NCBI GenBank assembly: GCA_963763115.1
Contig: CAVXNM010000062.1
Location: 1-64,000, forward strand
DNA: 64,000 nt
Direction of reading: 5' to 3'
Source of the DNA: CAVQCA01 sp963763115
GTDB lineage: Bacteria; Pseudomonadota; Gammaproteobacteria; UBA9214
Shown here: positions 17,100 to 25,342 of the stretch, piece by piece
Position numbering within the stretch: position 1 is the first letter of the stretch
Layout of the letters: every line of letters begins with the position of its first letter
The notes under the pieces: generated by a model
The model's input: only the letters and a program-made list of their open reading frames with translations
Databases searched by the model: none
What the model was told of the DNA's origin: nothing
Position numbers and translations under genes: made by a program

Positions 17100-18458
17100 G
17101 TGACAGAGCAGTCGCCAAAAGTTCAGGAACATGAACGTCTGAACAGGGTATTCGCCCTGCTCCACGCAGCGGACAACGAGGCCCTGCGCGAGGAACTCGA
17201 CCAGCTGCATGCCGCCGAGACCGCCGACCTGCTCGAGTCACTGCCGCCCGAGGAACGCTGCCAGCTCTGGGACCTCGTACCGGAAGGTCAGGAAGGCGAG
17301 ATCCTGTCCTACCTCGGCGATGAAGCCCGTGCCGTCATCCTGGACGAAATGGATCACGCCGATCTGGTCGCCGCCGCGGAGACCATGGAGGTCGAGGACC
17401 TCGTGGATGTCCTGGAGGAACTGCCGGAGGACGTCACCGAGGCCCTCCTGCGCTCCCTCGACGAGGACCGCCGACGTCGCGTCGAGGCCACTCTCAACTA
17501 TGACGAAGGCACCGCCGCCCGCCTGATGAGCACCGATGTCATCAGCATGCGCAAGGATGTGACGCTCGCCGTGGTGCTGCGCTACTTGCGCCGGCGCACC
17601 GGACTGCCGAGCCACACGGATGCACTGATGGTCATCGCCGATGACGGCGCCTACCTCGGCAGTCTGCCCATCGCCAACGTGGTCACCGGTGATCCGGATG
17701 CACACGTCGAACAGGTCATGAAGCCCATGGCGGACTGGGTGCGCGCCGAGGCTAGCGAACACGAGCTGGCGATGCTGTTCGAGCGGCGTGACCTGATCTC
17801 CGTCGCGGTCATCGATCAGAACGACCGGCTGCTGGGACGCATCACCGTGGATGACGTGGTCGACATCATCCGCGCCGAGGCGGACGCCGCGATGCTGCAC
17901 CATGCCGGTTTGAGCGAGGACGAGGACCTGTTCGCCCCCATGCTGCCCAGCATGAAGCGGCGCGCGCTGTGGCTCGGCATCAACCTGGTGACGGTGTTCC
18001 TGGCGGCCTGGGTCATCGGGCTGTTCGAACATGCTATCGGCAAGATCGTCGCACTGGCGGTGCTGATGCCGGTGGTCGCCAGCATGGGCGGCATTGCCGG
18101 CAGCCAGACCCTGACGCTGACAATCCGTGGCCTGGCACTCGACCAGATCGCCTCCGGCAACATCCGCTGGCTGTTCAACAAGGAGTTCGCCATCGGCCTG
18201 CTCAACGGCATGATCTGGGCCGTGGTGGTGAGCGTGATCACCGACATCTGGTTTCATCAACGGGGCATCGCCCTGGTAATCGGCGCGGCAATGATCATCA
18301 ATCTGCTGGCCGCGGCTGTCTGCGGAGTGGTGATTCCGCTGGCGCTGAAACGATTCGGCATCGACCCCGCCCTCTCCGGGGCGGTCATCCTGACCACAGT
18401 CACCGACGTCATAGGCTTCATGAGCTTCCTGGGGCTGGCGACGCTGTTTCTGATGTAG
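17100..18458 (+). CDS. mgtE: MgtE magnesium transporter
   Basis: A 452-residue Mg2+ channel/transporter. The N-terminal superhelical MgtE_N domain runs to about residue 130 with many acidic residues (LDEMDHADLVAAAETMEVEDLVDVLEELPED). Two CBS domains follow (about 135-250; AARLMSTDVISMRKD, DRLLGRITVDDVVDII). Five membrane helices start at LWLGINLVTVFLAAWVIG. The pore signature is visible as LMPVVASMGGIAGSQTLTLTIRGLA. GTG 17100 is chosen because AGGAG lies six bases upstream; an in-frame ATG at 17055 lacks such a site. Confidence 0.92.
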   Translation: MTEQSPKVQEHERLNRVFALLHAADNEALREELDQLHAAETADLLESLPPEERCQLWDLVPEGQEGEILSYLGDEARAVILDEMDHADLVAAAETMEVEDLVDVLEELPEDVTEALLRSLDEDRRRRVEATLNYDEGTAARLMSTDVISMRKDVTLAVVLRYLRRRTGLPSHTDALMVIADDGAYLGSLPIANVVTGDPDAHVEQVMKPMADWVRAEASEHELAMLFERRDLISVAVIDQNDRLLGRITVDDVVDIIRAEADAAMLHHAGLSEDEDLFAPMLPSMKRRALWLGINLVTVFLAAWVIGLFEHAIGKIVALAVLMPVVASMGGIAGSQTLTLTIRGLALDQIASGNIRWLFNKEFAIGLLNGMIWAVVVSVITDIWFHQRGIALVIGAAMIINLLAAAVCGVVIPLALKRFGIDPALSGAVILTTVTDVIGFMSFLGLATLFLM

Positions 18459-18540
18459 TCCGGTGTGCCGTCGGCCAGAAACGCGGCGGTATGGCGAGTT
18501 TAACCGGGATACCTAAACGACCAGGAAAGACAGGGTTGAA

Positions 18541-18660
18541 TACATATATGAATATGAATATATGATTTGTGATATATGATTTCATAGATTACTCGAAAGA
18601 AAAAGAAAAAATAAAAAAAGTTTTAAAGAAAAGAAGAAAAGAAGTAGTGATATATTCTTT
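18541..18660 (+). promoter_or_regulatory. AT-rich promoter/operator region of arsR
   Basis: In a GC-rich chromosome this stretch is almost all A/T. ATATGA occurs four times (18546, 18552, 18560, 18574), followed by a long purine run of A and G up to about 18648. It precedes arsR. ArsR-family repressors bind AT-rich imperfect repeats, so operator function is plausible but not shown. Confidence 0.5.
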
Positions 18661-18771
18661 TCGGATCTCATATTTGCGTGTGCTCCCGTGGCCATGATGG
18701 AGGTCCGTCGGGACGCCATGATCGCGGGAATGCACCTGATCACGCAACAATTCACCCGGAGCAGTCATACG

Positions 18772-19119
18772 ATGGAAGCCGATCACTTTTTCAAAGCCCT
18801 GTGTGACCCGACCCGTCTGCGCATGCTGGTGCTGCTGAGCCGCGAAGGGGAACTCTGTGTCTGTGAGCTGACCCATGCGCTGGATGAGATCCAGCCGAAG
18901 ATCTCCCGTCATCTCGCACAGCTGCGCGATATCGCCGCGGTACTGGACCGGCGTCAGGGACAGTGGATCTACTATCGTCTGAACCCCGACTTGCCGGACT
19001 GGGCACGAACGGTACTGGCTGCCACGGCCGAGGGGGTCATGGCGCAGTCACCGTATAAAGAAGACCGTCAAACCCTGCTGGACATGCCGAACCGGCCCGG
19101 GACCGCCTGCTGCGCCTGA
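18772..19119 (+). CDS. arsR: ArsR-family arsenic-responsive repressor
   Basis: A 115-residue winged-helix repressor. The start MEADHFFKALCDPTRLRMLVLL is typical of the family, and the metalloid-binding helix reads ELCVCELTHAL with the CxC pair used by E. coli-type ArsR for As(III)/Sb(III). The recognition helix is QPKISRHLAQLRD. A C-terminal CysCys pair (TACCA) could give a third ligand. ATG 18772 is chosen over 18688 from homology of the N-terminus. It lies just upstream of the arsenite exporter gene. Confidence 0.92.
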   Translation: MEADHFFKALCDPTRLRMLVLLSREGELCVCELTHALDEIQPKISRHLAQLRDIAAVLDRRQGQWIYYRLNPDLPDWARTVLAATAEGVMAQSPYKEDRQTLLDMPNRPGTACCA

Positions 19120-19239
19120 AAAACCAACCGTGTGACGGTCGCTGTGACGAGTCGTGCAGGGATCAGGGATTTCGTGGCCGCAGGCACAGCCGCATCCGGA
19201 ATCGTCGTTGATGTAACGAAATGCTGAAGGAGGATAGTC

Positions 19240-20379
19240 ATGAGCACCGTGTGCGAAGTCACCGCCAAAAAAGCCGCCGGCAGCCCCATGGGACTGTTCG
19301 AACGCTACCTGAGCGTCTGGGTATTCCTGTGCATCGGCGCCGGTATCGGCCTGGGACAATGGCATCCGGGTGTCTTCCAGTTCATCGGTCGGCTGGAGGT
19401 GGCGCGGATCAATCTGCCGGTGGCGGTCATGATCTGGCTGATGATCATCCCCATGCTGCTCAAGATCGACCTGCGGGCGCTGAAGGGCGTGACCCGACAC
19501 TGGCGCGGGGTGGCCGTGACCCTGTTCGTCAACTGGGCCGTCAAACCCTTTTCCATGGCGCTGCTGGCATGGATCTTTCTCCGCGGCCTGTTCAGCGACT
19601 GGCTGCCGGCGGAGAACATCGACAGCTATATCGCGGGCCTGATCCTGCTGGCCGCCGCGCCCTGTACTGCCATGGTGTTCGTCTGGAGTCACCTGTCAAA
19701 CGGCGAACCCCACTTCACCCTCTCGCAGGTGGCGTTGAACGATGTGATCATGGTGTTCGCCTTCGCCCCGATCGTGGGTCTGCTGCTGGGCCTGTCCTCC
19801 ATCAGCGTGCCGTGGGATACCCTGTTCCTGTCGGTGCTGCTCTACATCGTGGTCCCGTTGACCATCGCCCACTTCTGCCGCGCGTCGGTGCTGCGCCGCC
19901 CGCACGGTCATGAGCGGCTGAATTCGCTGATCAAGACCCTGCACCCGGTTTCCCTGATTGCCCTGCTGGCCACGCTGGTATTGCTGTTCGGTTTCCAGGG
20001 CGAACAGATCATCGCGCAACCGGTGATTATCCTGCTGCTTGCCGTCCCCATCCTGATCCAGGTGTTTTTCAATTCGGGGCTTGCCTACCTGCTCAATCGC
20101 TGGGTGCGTTCACCCCATTGTGTCGCCGGACCCTCGGCGCTGATCGGGGCCAGCAATTTCTTCGAACTGGCGGTCGCCACCGCCATCGTGCTGTTCGGCT
20201 TCCAGTCCGGCGCGGCGCTGGCCACCGTGGTCGGTGTGCTGATCGAGGTGCCAGTGATGCTCGCGGCCGTCGGCGTCGTGAACCGCACCCGCGTCTGGTA
20301 CGAACGCCGCGAGGGTGTGGCGCCGCATGAGGAATGCTGCCCGCCCGAGGAGCACCTGGCTGCTTCACGTATGCCCTGA
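19240..20379 (+). CDS. acr3: ACR3-family arsenite exporter
   Basis: A 379-residue inner-membrane As(III) efflux permease with about ten helices. Family features include YLSVWVFLCIGAGIGLG, MIWLMIIPMLLKID, the conserved Cys in LAAAPCTAMVFVWSHL, and ALIGASNFFELAVATAI. A strong AAGGAGG lies before the ATG. It follows arsR by 120 bases. No arsenate reductase is seen in the window. A C-terminal EECCPPEEH motif is unusual and could bind metalloid. Confidence 0.92.
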   Translation: MSTVCEVTAKKAAGSPMGLFERYLSVWVFLCIGAGIGLGQWHPGVFQFIGRLEVARINLPVAVMIWLMIIPMLLKIDLRALKGVTRHWRGVAVTLFVNWAVKPFSMALLAWIFLRGLFSDWLPAENIDSYIAGLILLAAAPCTAMVFVWSHLSNGEPHFTLSQVALNDVIMVFAFAPIVGLLLGLSSISVPWDTLFLSVLLYIVVPLTIAHFCRASVLRRPHGHERLNSLIKTLHPVSLIALLATLVLLFGFQGEQIIAQPVIILLLAVPILIQVFFNSGLAYLLNRWVRSPHCVAGPSALIGASNFFELAVATAIVLFGFQSGAALATVVGVLIEVPVMLAAVGVVNRTRVWYERREGVAPHEECCPPEEHLAASRMP

Positions 20380-20449
20380 AAAGCTCTGTTGGCCCGAAGG
20401 GGTTTGATCCCGATTGCCATAATTAGCTTCCATCCATAAGGAAATAAAC

Positions 20450-20564
20450 TCATCGCAGAGACGCCGAGAATCCAAAGTGTTTATTTGTTTTCGTTAAAGA
20501 TTTCCTTGTGCGCGGGGTGAGGATGTGATGATGGGAGGGTTATTTGGATGCGTCTCTGCGGTGA
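20450..20564. repeat. Dispersed inverted-repeat element, copy B
   Basis: The left end TCATCGCAGAGACGC and right end GCGTCTCTGCGGTGA match the ends of copy A with one or two changes. The centre is longer (about 85 bp) and unrelated. It lies in the gap between the convergent arsenite exporter and rhlE genes. Confidence 0.8.
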
Positions 20565-20613
20565 AAACGGTGTTTATGGATGAACCGTAGATTAGGGGTT
20601 GGTCGGGACGTGC

Positions 20614-21972
20614 TCAGACGGAGCGCGCACGCGCGGGGGACCGGCGCGGCTTTGCCCGGGCCGGGGGCGGTCGGCGATTGGTGGCGCCGGCGTCGGGGCG
20701 CATCCTGCCGCCTGTCGACTCACGGGCGACCGTGGCGCGGTTGCCGCTCGTACCCGGTTTCGACGGGCGCTGCTGGGCACCGCCTCGCGGCTTGCCGCCG
20801 CCGCGTCCGTTCAGAATCGGTTCCGCCCGGATCGACGGATCCGGTTCATGGCCCGCGATCACCACCCGGGGAAGTTCCCGTTTGAGCAGGCGCTCGATGT
20901 CCCGCAGCAGATGGTTCTCATCCACGCACACCAGTGAAACCGCCTCGCCTTCCCGGCCGGCGCGCCCGGTACGCCCGATGCGATGCACATAGTCCTCCGC
21001 CACATGGGGCAGTTCGAAATTAACGACATGCGGCAACTGGTCTATGTCCAGGCCGCGTGCCGCGATGTCGGTCGCGACCAGCACGCGCACCTTGCCCAGC
21101 CTGAATTCCGCCAGGGCCCGGGTGCGGGCTGCCTGGGTCTTGTTGCCATGGATGGCAGCGGAAATAATGCCGTCACGCTCCAGCTGCTGGGCAAGGCGAT
21201 TGGCGCCATGTTTGGTGCGGGTGAACACCAGCACCTGTTTCCAGTTCTGCGAACCGATCAGAAAGGACAGCAGTTCACGCTTGCGCTCGCGGTCCACCGG
21301 GTGGATCACCTGTAAAATGCGCGCGGCGGTGGCGTCGCAGCGCGGCACCTGGATCAGCGCGGGCGCATCCAGCAGGCCATCGGCCAGTTTCCTGATCTCA
21401 TCGGTGTAGGTCGCTGAGAACAGCAGGTTCTGCCGTGCAGCCGGTAGCAATTGCAGGATGCGGCGAATATCACGAATGAAACCCATGTCGAGCATGCGGT
21501 CGGCCTCGTCCAGCACGAGGATCTCCACGCCCGAAAGATCCAGCGTCTTCTGCCCGACATGATCCAGCAGGCGCCCCGGCGTCGCCACCAGGATATCGAC
21601 GCCGCGACGCAGCTTGTCGATCTGGGGATTGATCTTGACGCCGCCGAAGATCACGGCGGAGGAAAGCGACAGGTGTTTGCCATAGGTGCGCACGCTCTCC
21701 TCCACCTGTGCGGCCAGCTCACGCGTCGGCGTCAGAATAAGCGCGCGTACCCGGCGGCGCCCGTCGGAGCGAGGCGCTGCGTTGAGACGCTGCAGCAGCG
21801 GCAAGGTGAAACCGGCGGTCTTGCCGGTGCCGGTCTGCGCGCCGGCGAGAATATCGCGTCCCCCAAGGATGACCGGTATGGCCTGGCGCTGTACGGGGGT
21901 GGGTTCGGTATAGCCCTGGTCGGTAACCGCGCGCAGTAATTCGGCCGACAGGCCGAGGGTGTTAAATGACAT
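20614..21972 (-). CDS. rhlE: DEAD-box RNA helicase RhlE
   Basis: A 452-residue ATP-dependent RNA helicase. Motifs appear in order: Q motif PTPVQRQAIPVILGGRD, Walker A AGAQTGTGKT, Ia PTRELAAQVEE, DEAD box VLDEADRMLDMGF, SAT box LLFSATYTDEI, and motif VI HRIGRTGRAGREG. The C-terminal tail after about residue 370 is basic and Gly/Arg/Pro-rich, typical of RhlE. It acts in ribosome assembly and RNA turnover, often in the cold. It stands apart from its neighbours but close to a cspA and an RRM gene. Confidence 0.92.
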   Translation of the reverse strand: MSFNTLGLSAELLRAVTDQGYTEPTPVQRQAIPVILGGRDILAGAQTGTGKTAGFTLPLLQRLNAAPRSDGRRRVRALILTPTRELAAQVEESVRTYGKHLSLSSAVIFGGVKINPQIDKLRRGVDILVATPGRLLDHVGQKTLDLSGVEILVLDEADRMLDMGFIRDIRRILQLLPAARQNLLFSATYTDEIRKLADGLLDAPALIQVPRCDATAARILQVIHPVDRERKRELLSFLIGSQNWKQVLVFTRTKHGANRLAQQLERDGIISAAIHGNKTQAARTRALAEFRLGKVRVLVATDIAARGLDIDQLPHVVNFELPHVAEDYVHRIGRTGRAGREGEAVSLVCVDENHLLRDIERLLKRELPRVVIAGHEPDPSIRAEPILNGRGGGKPRGGAQQRPSKPGTSGNRATVARESTGGRMRPDAGATNRRPPPARAKPRRSPARARSV

Positions 21973-22502
21973 GGATAATGCTCCTGATGTGGCCTGCCGG
22001 GAGCGATTGGCTCCGGGACGATCCAGGCAATGTGGAATTGGATGATGTTTCGAGGCAGGCCGGAAGGGTTACCGCGAGGTGCCGGCGCAGACCGCATTGC
22101 GCCGTGACGGGCCGTAGTATAACAGAAGCCCGGGCGCTACGGTGCCGAATCGTTATCCGGATCCGAAAAGGGTCGATTGTCACCCCGGCATATACTTCAG
22201 GTTCAATTGAGGATTACGAAGTAGATGACACTGCATGAAGTTTCCTTCTGTGATTAAATGGTCACGCAAGCACACGGATGACAGGGAATGATTCGGGTTA
22301 CGGTGATTCCGTGTGCTTCGAAGTACAGGGATGAGCACGTGTCGCGAGAGGGCCGGATGCCGGCAGTGATACGCAGCCAGTTGACATGGCTGCAAGACGA
22401 ATCGTGATGCGTCATGAATCAAGTAATGTCCAGTAATACGTCGTATACCGGATTAGCGGTTACATCTCATGTCTTTCCGTCGTACAACCTGTGGAGCGAG
22501 GT
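21973..22502. other. Intergenic region between divergent genes
   Basis: About 530 bases upstream of both rhlE and the small gene at 22503. A long rhlE leader is possible, as is usual for cold-induced helicase genes. No gene, RNA family or clear repeat was recognised. Confidence 0.4.
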
Positions 22503-22727
22503 ATGCAAGCAAGACTCATGATACTGCCATCGAGTGATCCCGTTGCCATACGGCTCGTGCGCGTCCCCGAGGAACTCGAACAGCACGAAGCCTTCCGGCA
22601 TGTGACCGGACTCATCGCCAGCGTGGAGGAGCAAATCCCCGACTATGACTGGGAGGATATCGCCCGCTTGCTGGAAGATCATGGTTTTGAACCCGTGGAC
22701 TTCATCCTGGGACCGGCGCTGGACTGA
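22503..22727 (+). CDS. Small hypothetical acidic protein
   Basis: A 74-residue protein, not recognised. It is acidic and mostly helical, with VPEELEQHEAFRHVTGLIASVEEQ followed by IPDYDWEDIARLLEDHGFEPVDFILGPALD. No membrane segment is visible. ATG 22503 is preceded by GGAG at 22493-22496; a GTG at 22491 is an alternative start. It lies alone between rhlE and cspA. Confidence 0.6.
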   Translation: MQARLMILPSSDPVAIRLVRVPEELEQHEAFRHVTGLIASVEEQIPDYDWEDIARLLEDHGFEPVDFILGPALD

Positions 22728-22965
22728 GCCTCGCGGCTGACCGCTGTTCATCGGCCGCGACCCGGTTTCCGGCGGAAAAAAACAGGGCGTCGTCCTGCGC
22801 GTTGGTGTATGATATCGTGCGTGAATCGATACTGCGAGGTCAAGACGGACTCTTTCCCGCCAGGTTCGGCATTTTCAGTCCCGGCTGCACGTTACCCAGG
22901 TTTACCCAGAAGTTCCCTCCCGGTACCTCCTGAGCATCTCCTGAAATAAGCCGCGATTGAATCCG

Positions 22966-22986
22966 TATTATATATATATATATATT
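22966..22986. repeat. (TA)n tract upstream of cspA
   Basis: An uninterrupted alternating TA run of about 18 bases just before the cspA ribosome site (AGAGG at 22991-22995). In RNA it would be a weak, temperature-sensitive self-complementary segment. Such tracts are also prone to length variation. Confidence 0.6.
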
Positions 22987-23001
22987 TACCAGAGGTTATA
23001 A

Positions 23002-23208
23002 ATGGCTACAGGTACTGTTAAGTGGTTTAACGAATCCAAGGGGTTTGGCTTTATCAGCCCCTCCAGCGGCGGTGATGATGTGTTTGTGCATTTCTCTGCC
23101 ATACAGGGCGGCGGTTTCAAGACTCTGGTCGAAGGGCAGTCGGTGAACTTCGAGGTCGAGAAAGGACCGAAAGGACTGCAGGCCACCAACGTCACGGCTC
23201 AAGGCTGA
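23002..23208 (+). CDS. cspA: CspA-family cold-shock protein
   Basis: A 68-residue single OB-fold nucleic-acid-binding protein. Both RNA-binding motifs are intact: KGFGFI (RNP1) and VFVHF (RNP2). It begins with the typical TGTVKWFNESKGF. It is an RNA chaperone in cold or stress. A strong terminator follows at 23236-23266. It is adjacent to an RRM protein gene and near rhlE, a cold-adaptation grouping. Confidence 0.95.
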   Translation: MATGTVKWFNESKGFGFISPSSGGDDVFVHFSAIQGGGFKTLVEGQSVNFEVEKGPKGLQATNVTAQG

Positions 23209-23235
23209 CCGGGTTTTCGACCCAATCCCAGCGAG

Positions 23236-23266
23236 GAACCCCGCACCATAGCGGGGTTCTTTTTTT
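23236..23266 (+). terminator. Rho-independent terminator of cspA
   Basis: A perfect nine-base stem, GAACCCCGC and GCGGGGTTC, with a six-base loop, followed by seven T. It separates cspA from the RRM protein gene. Confidence 0.95.
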
Positions 23267-23308
23267 CCGTCCCGGCATTACGCCATCCGCTTCAGCGAGG
23301 ACACACAC

Positions 23309-23575
23309 ATGAAAAAAATGTTTATTGGCAACCTGCCCTTCGACGCCACCGAGGACTCCGTCCAGGCGTTGTTTTCCGAGTACGGGACCGTGCGGTCCAT
23401 CAAGATCGCCGCGGATGTGTTCTCGGGCAAGTGCAAGGGATTCGGGTTTGTCGAAATGGAAGGCCACGAAGCGCGTGCCGCCATTGCCGGACTCGACGGC
23501 AAGACACTCGGCGACCGGGCACTGCGCGTGAATTTCGAGGATCCCCGCGGCGCGCGCGGGCGCGGACGCCGCTAG
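23309..23575 (+). CDS. RRM-domain RNA-binding protein
   Basis: An 88-residue single RNA-recognition-motif protein of the type common in cyanobacteria and proteobacteria. RNP2 is MFIGNLPF and RNP1 is KGFGFVEM, both intact. The C-terminus is a short RGG-like tail (DPRGARGRGRR). It lies 100 bases after cspA but behind a terminator, so it has its own promoter. A role in cold-stress RNA handling is inferred from family and neighbours. Confidence 0.92.
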   Translation: MKKMFIGNLPFDATEDSVQALFSEYGTVRSIKIAADVFSGKCKGFGFVEMEGHEARAAIAGLDGKTLGDRALRVNFEDPRGARGRGRR

Positions 23576-23582
23576 GCGGAAA

Positions 23583-23646
23583 CTAGGGCCTGTCCGAGTA
23601 ATCTATGCGTTGTGAGGTGAGTGGGAAATCGAGGACAGGCTCCTAG
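23583..23646. repeat. Inverted repeat, possible small MITE or terminator
   Basis: Arms at 23583-23595 and 23633-23646 are complementary over 13 bases with one extra base in the right arm, around a centre of 37 bases. It lacks a T run and so is not a standard terminator. It sits directly after the RRM gene. Confidence 0.6.
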
Positions 23647-23797
23647 CGGACGCGTTTGTGCGGCGACCGTGCCCTGCGACACGGCTGTTTCCTGCTTGAC
23701 CTTGTCATGCGCGAGTGTGGTATCGGCGCGGCGCTGTCGATGGCCGGTGATGTGAACCCGGCCCGATTGTCACCGCACACCCGCGCGACCCCGTGAG

Positions 23798-24613
23798 TCA
23801 CTCCTCCTGGACAAAGCCCCTGATGATGTAGCCTCCCGACTTTTCATCCAGTTCCAGCGTCAGTAGCTTGCGGGCCTGGGCCTCCTCCAGCAGTTTCCCG
23901 AAGGTGCTGAAACCGTGATAGGTCTCGTTGAAACCGGGTTTGCGCCGCTTCAGCGTCTGTTTCACCATCGAGCCCCACACCTTCTCTTCCTCGCCGCGCT
24001 CCTTGAACAGGTCCTCGACGGTTTCCAGCACCAGGTCGAGTGCTTCCTGCTCCTTGTCGGCCTCGGTCCTGGTGGCGGTCTTCTTCGATTCCTTCTTGGC
24101 GGCGGCCTTGCGCCGCGAGCGCCGCGGTTTTTCCGAACCGCGCACCAGGTCGTCGTAGAAGATGAACTCGTCGCAGTTGGAGATCAGCAGGTCGGAGGTG
24201 GAATTCTTCACCCCGACGCCGATCACCACCTTGTTGTTCTCGCGCAGCTTGCTGACCAGCGCCGAGAAATCCGAATCGCCGCTGATGATCACGAAGGTAT
24301 CGACGTGCGACTTGGTGTAGCAGAGGTCCAGGGCATCGACGACCATGCGGATGTCCGCGGAATTCTTGCCGGACATTCGCACATGGGGAATTTCGATGAG
24401 TTCGAAGGTCGCCTCGTGCATCGCCCCCTTGAACTCCTTGTAGCGTTCCCAGTCGCAATAGGCCTTCTTCACGACGATATTGCCCTTGAGCAGCAGCCGC
24501 TCCAGCACCTTCTGGATATCGAAGGCCGCGTACTTGGCGTCACGCACGCCGAGCGCGACATTCTCGAAGTCACAGAACAGGGCCATGTTGTGGGTGTTTG
24601 GTTTTGCGTTCAT
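23798..24613 (-). CDS. NYN-domain protein with C-terminal OST-HTH/LOTUS domain
   Basis: A 271-residue predicted ribonuclease. The NYN (PIN-like) domain occupies about residues 8-160, with conserved acidic sites in ALFCDFENVALG, KNSADIRMVVDAL and FVIISGDSDFSALVSKL. A Lys/Arg-rich linker (PRRSRRKAAAKKESKK) leads to a winged-helix OST-HTH/LOTUS domain at about 195-270 (WGSMVKQTLKRRKPGFNETYHGFSTFGKLLEEA). LOTUS domains bind RNA, so this is likely an RNA-targeted nuclease. The biological target is unknown. Confidence 0.85.
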   Translation of the reverse strand: MNAKPNTHNMALFCDFENVALGVRDAKYAAFDIQKVLERLLLKGNIVVKKAYCDWERYKEFKGAMHEATFELIEIPHVRMSGKNSADIRMVVDALDLCYTKSHVDTFVIISGDSDFSALVSKLRENNKVVIGVGVKNSTSDLLISNCDEFIFYDDLVRGSEKPRRSRRKAAAKKESKKTATRTEADKEQEALDLVLETVEDLFKERGEEEKVWGSMVKQTLKRRKPGFNETYHGFSTFGKLLEEAQARKLLTLELDEKSGGYIIRGFVQEE

Positions 24614-24707
24614 GTTCCTCCCTCTTCGCCGGGTGTCACCCTGGGTTATGGTCGTTACGCCGCACCGCCGGGGCGGGCGCGGGTCGTGCGCACCGGTGCC
24701 GGCGCAC

Positions 24708-25130
24708 TCAGTGTCGTTCCACCGGCACCCTCGCTCTCAGACTCTTGTCCCGGCTGCGCCTGCTCTTCTCCTGGAGGCGCTGTTCGCTGGCGCGGTGCGT
24801 CGGCCGGGTCGGCAGGCGCTTCTTGCGCGTCGCGGCCACGCCTTGCACCAGCTCCTGAAGCCGCACGAGTGCGGCCGCGCGGTTTTTCTCCCGGCTGCGG
24901 TACTGCTGTGCCTTGATGACGATCACGCCCTCGGCGCTGATGCGCCGGTCACTCAGGCGCAGCAGTCGTTCCTTGTAGAAATCGGGCAGTGACGAGGCGC
25001 GGATATCGAAGCGCAGGTGAACGGCGCTCGATACCTTGTTGACATTCTGGCCACCCGCCCCCTGGGCGCGGATGGCGATAATCTCGATCTCGCCGTCCGG
25101 AATGGCAACGTGACTGGAGATTCTCAGCAT
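24708..25130 (-). CDS. arfB: Alternative ribosome-rescue factor ArfB (YaeJ)
   Basis: A 140-residue class-I release-factor-like peptidyl-tRNA hydrolase. The catalytic GGQ motif is in RAQGAGGQNVNKVSSAVHLRF. The basic C-terminal tail (KSRRSRDKSLRAR), which enters the empty mRNA channel of stalled ribosomes, is present. It stands 94 bases upstream of the NYN gene start on the same strand and may be co-expressed with it; both would act in RNA or translation quality control. Confidence 0.92.
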   Translation of the reverse strand: MLRISSHVAIPDGEIEIIAIRAQGAGGQNVNKVSSAVHLRFDIRASSLPDFYKERLLRLSDRRISAEGVIVIKAQQYRSREKNRAAALVRLQELVQGVAATRKKRLPTRPTHRASEQRLQEKSRRSRDKSLRARVPVERH

Positions 25131-25342
25131 GCAGTCAGCACCGGCAATCGGTTATTTGTACGGCGGATGTCGCCATCGTCCGGGGCGCAATGCCATCGGG
25201 CAAGCGCGGCGGCGCGCGGGATATCTTACACCGCAGACCGGCGTCGCGACACAGTTAACGGCCATCGCCGCTATCGCACAGGCTTGCAACCGGTCCGGCC
25301 AGGCGCTATTTTCTGCTTCCGCTCCTCCGTGCAGGATCTCCC

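Noticed and set aside
17238..18260. 340-residue minus-strand open frame
   Set aside because: Antisense to mgtE and without family resemblance.
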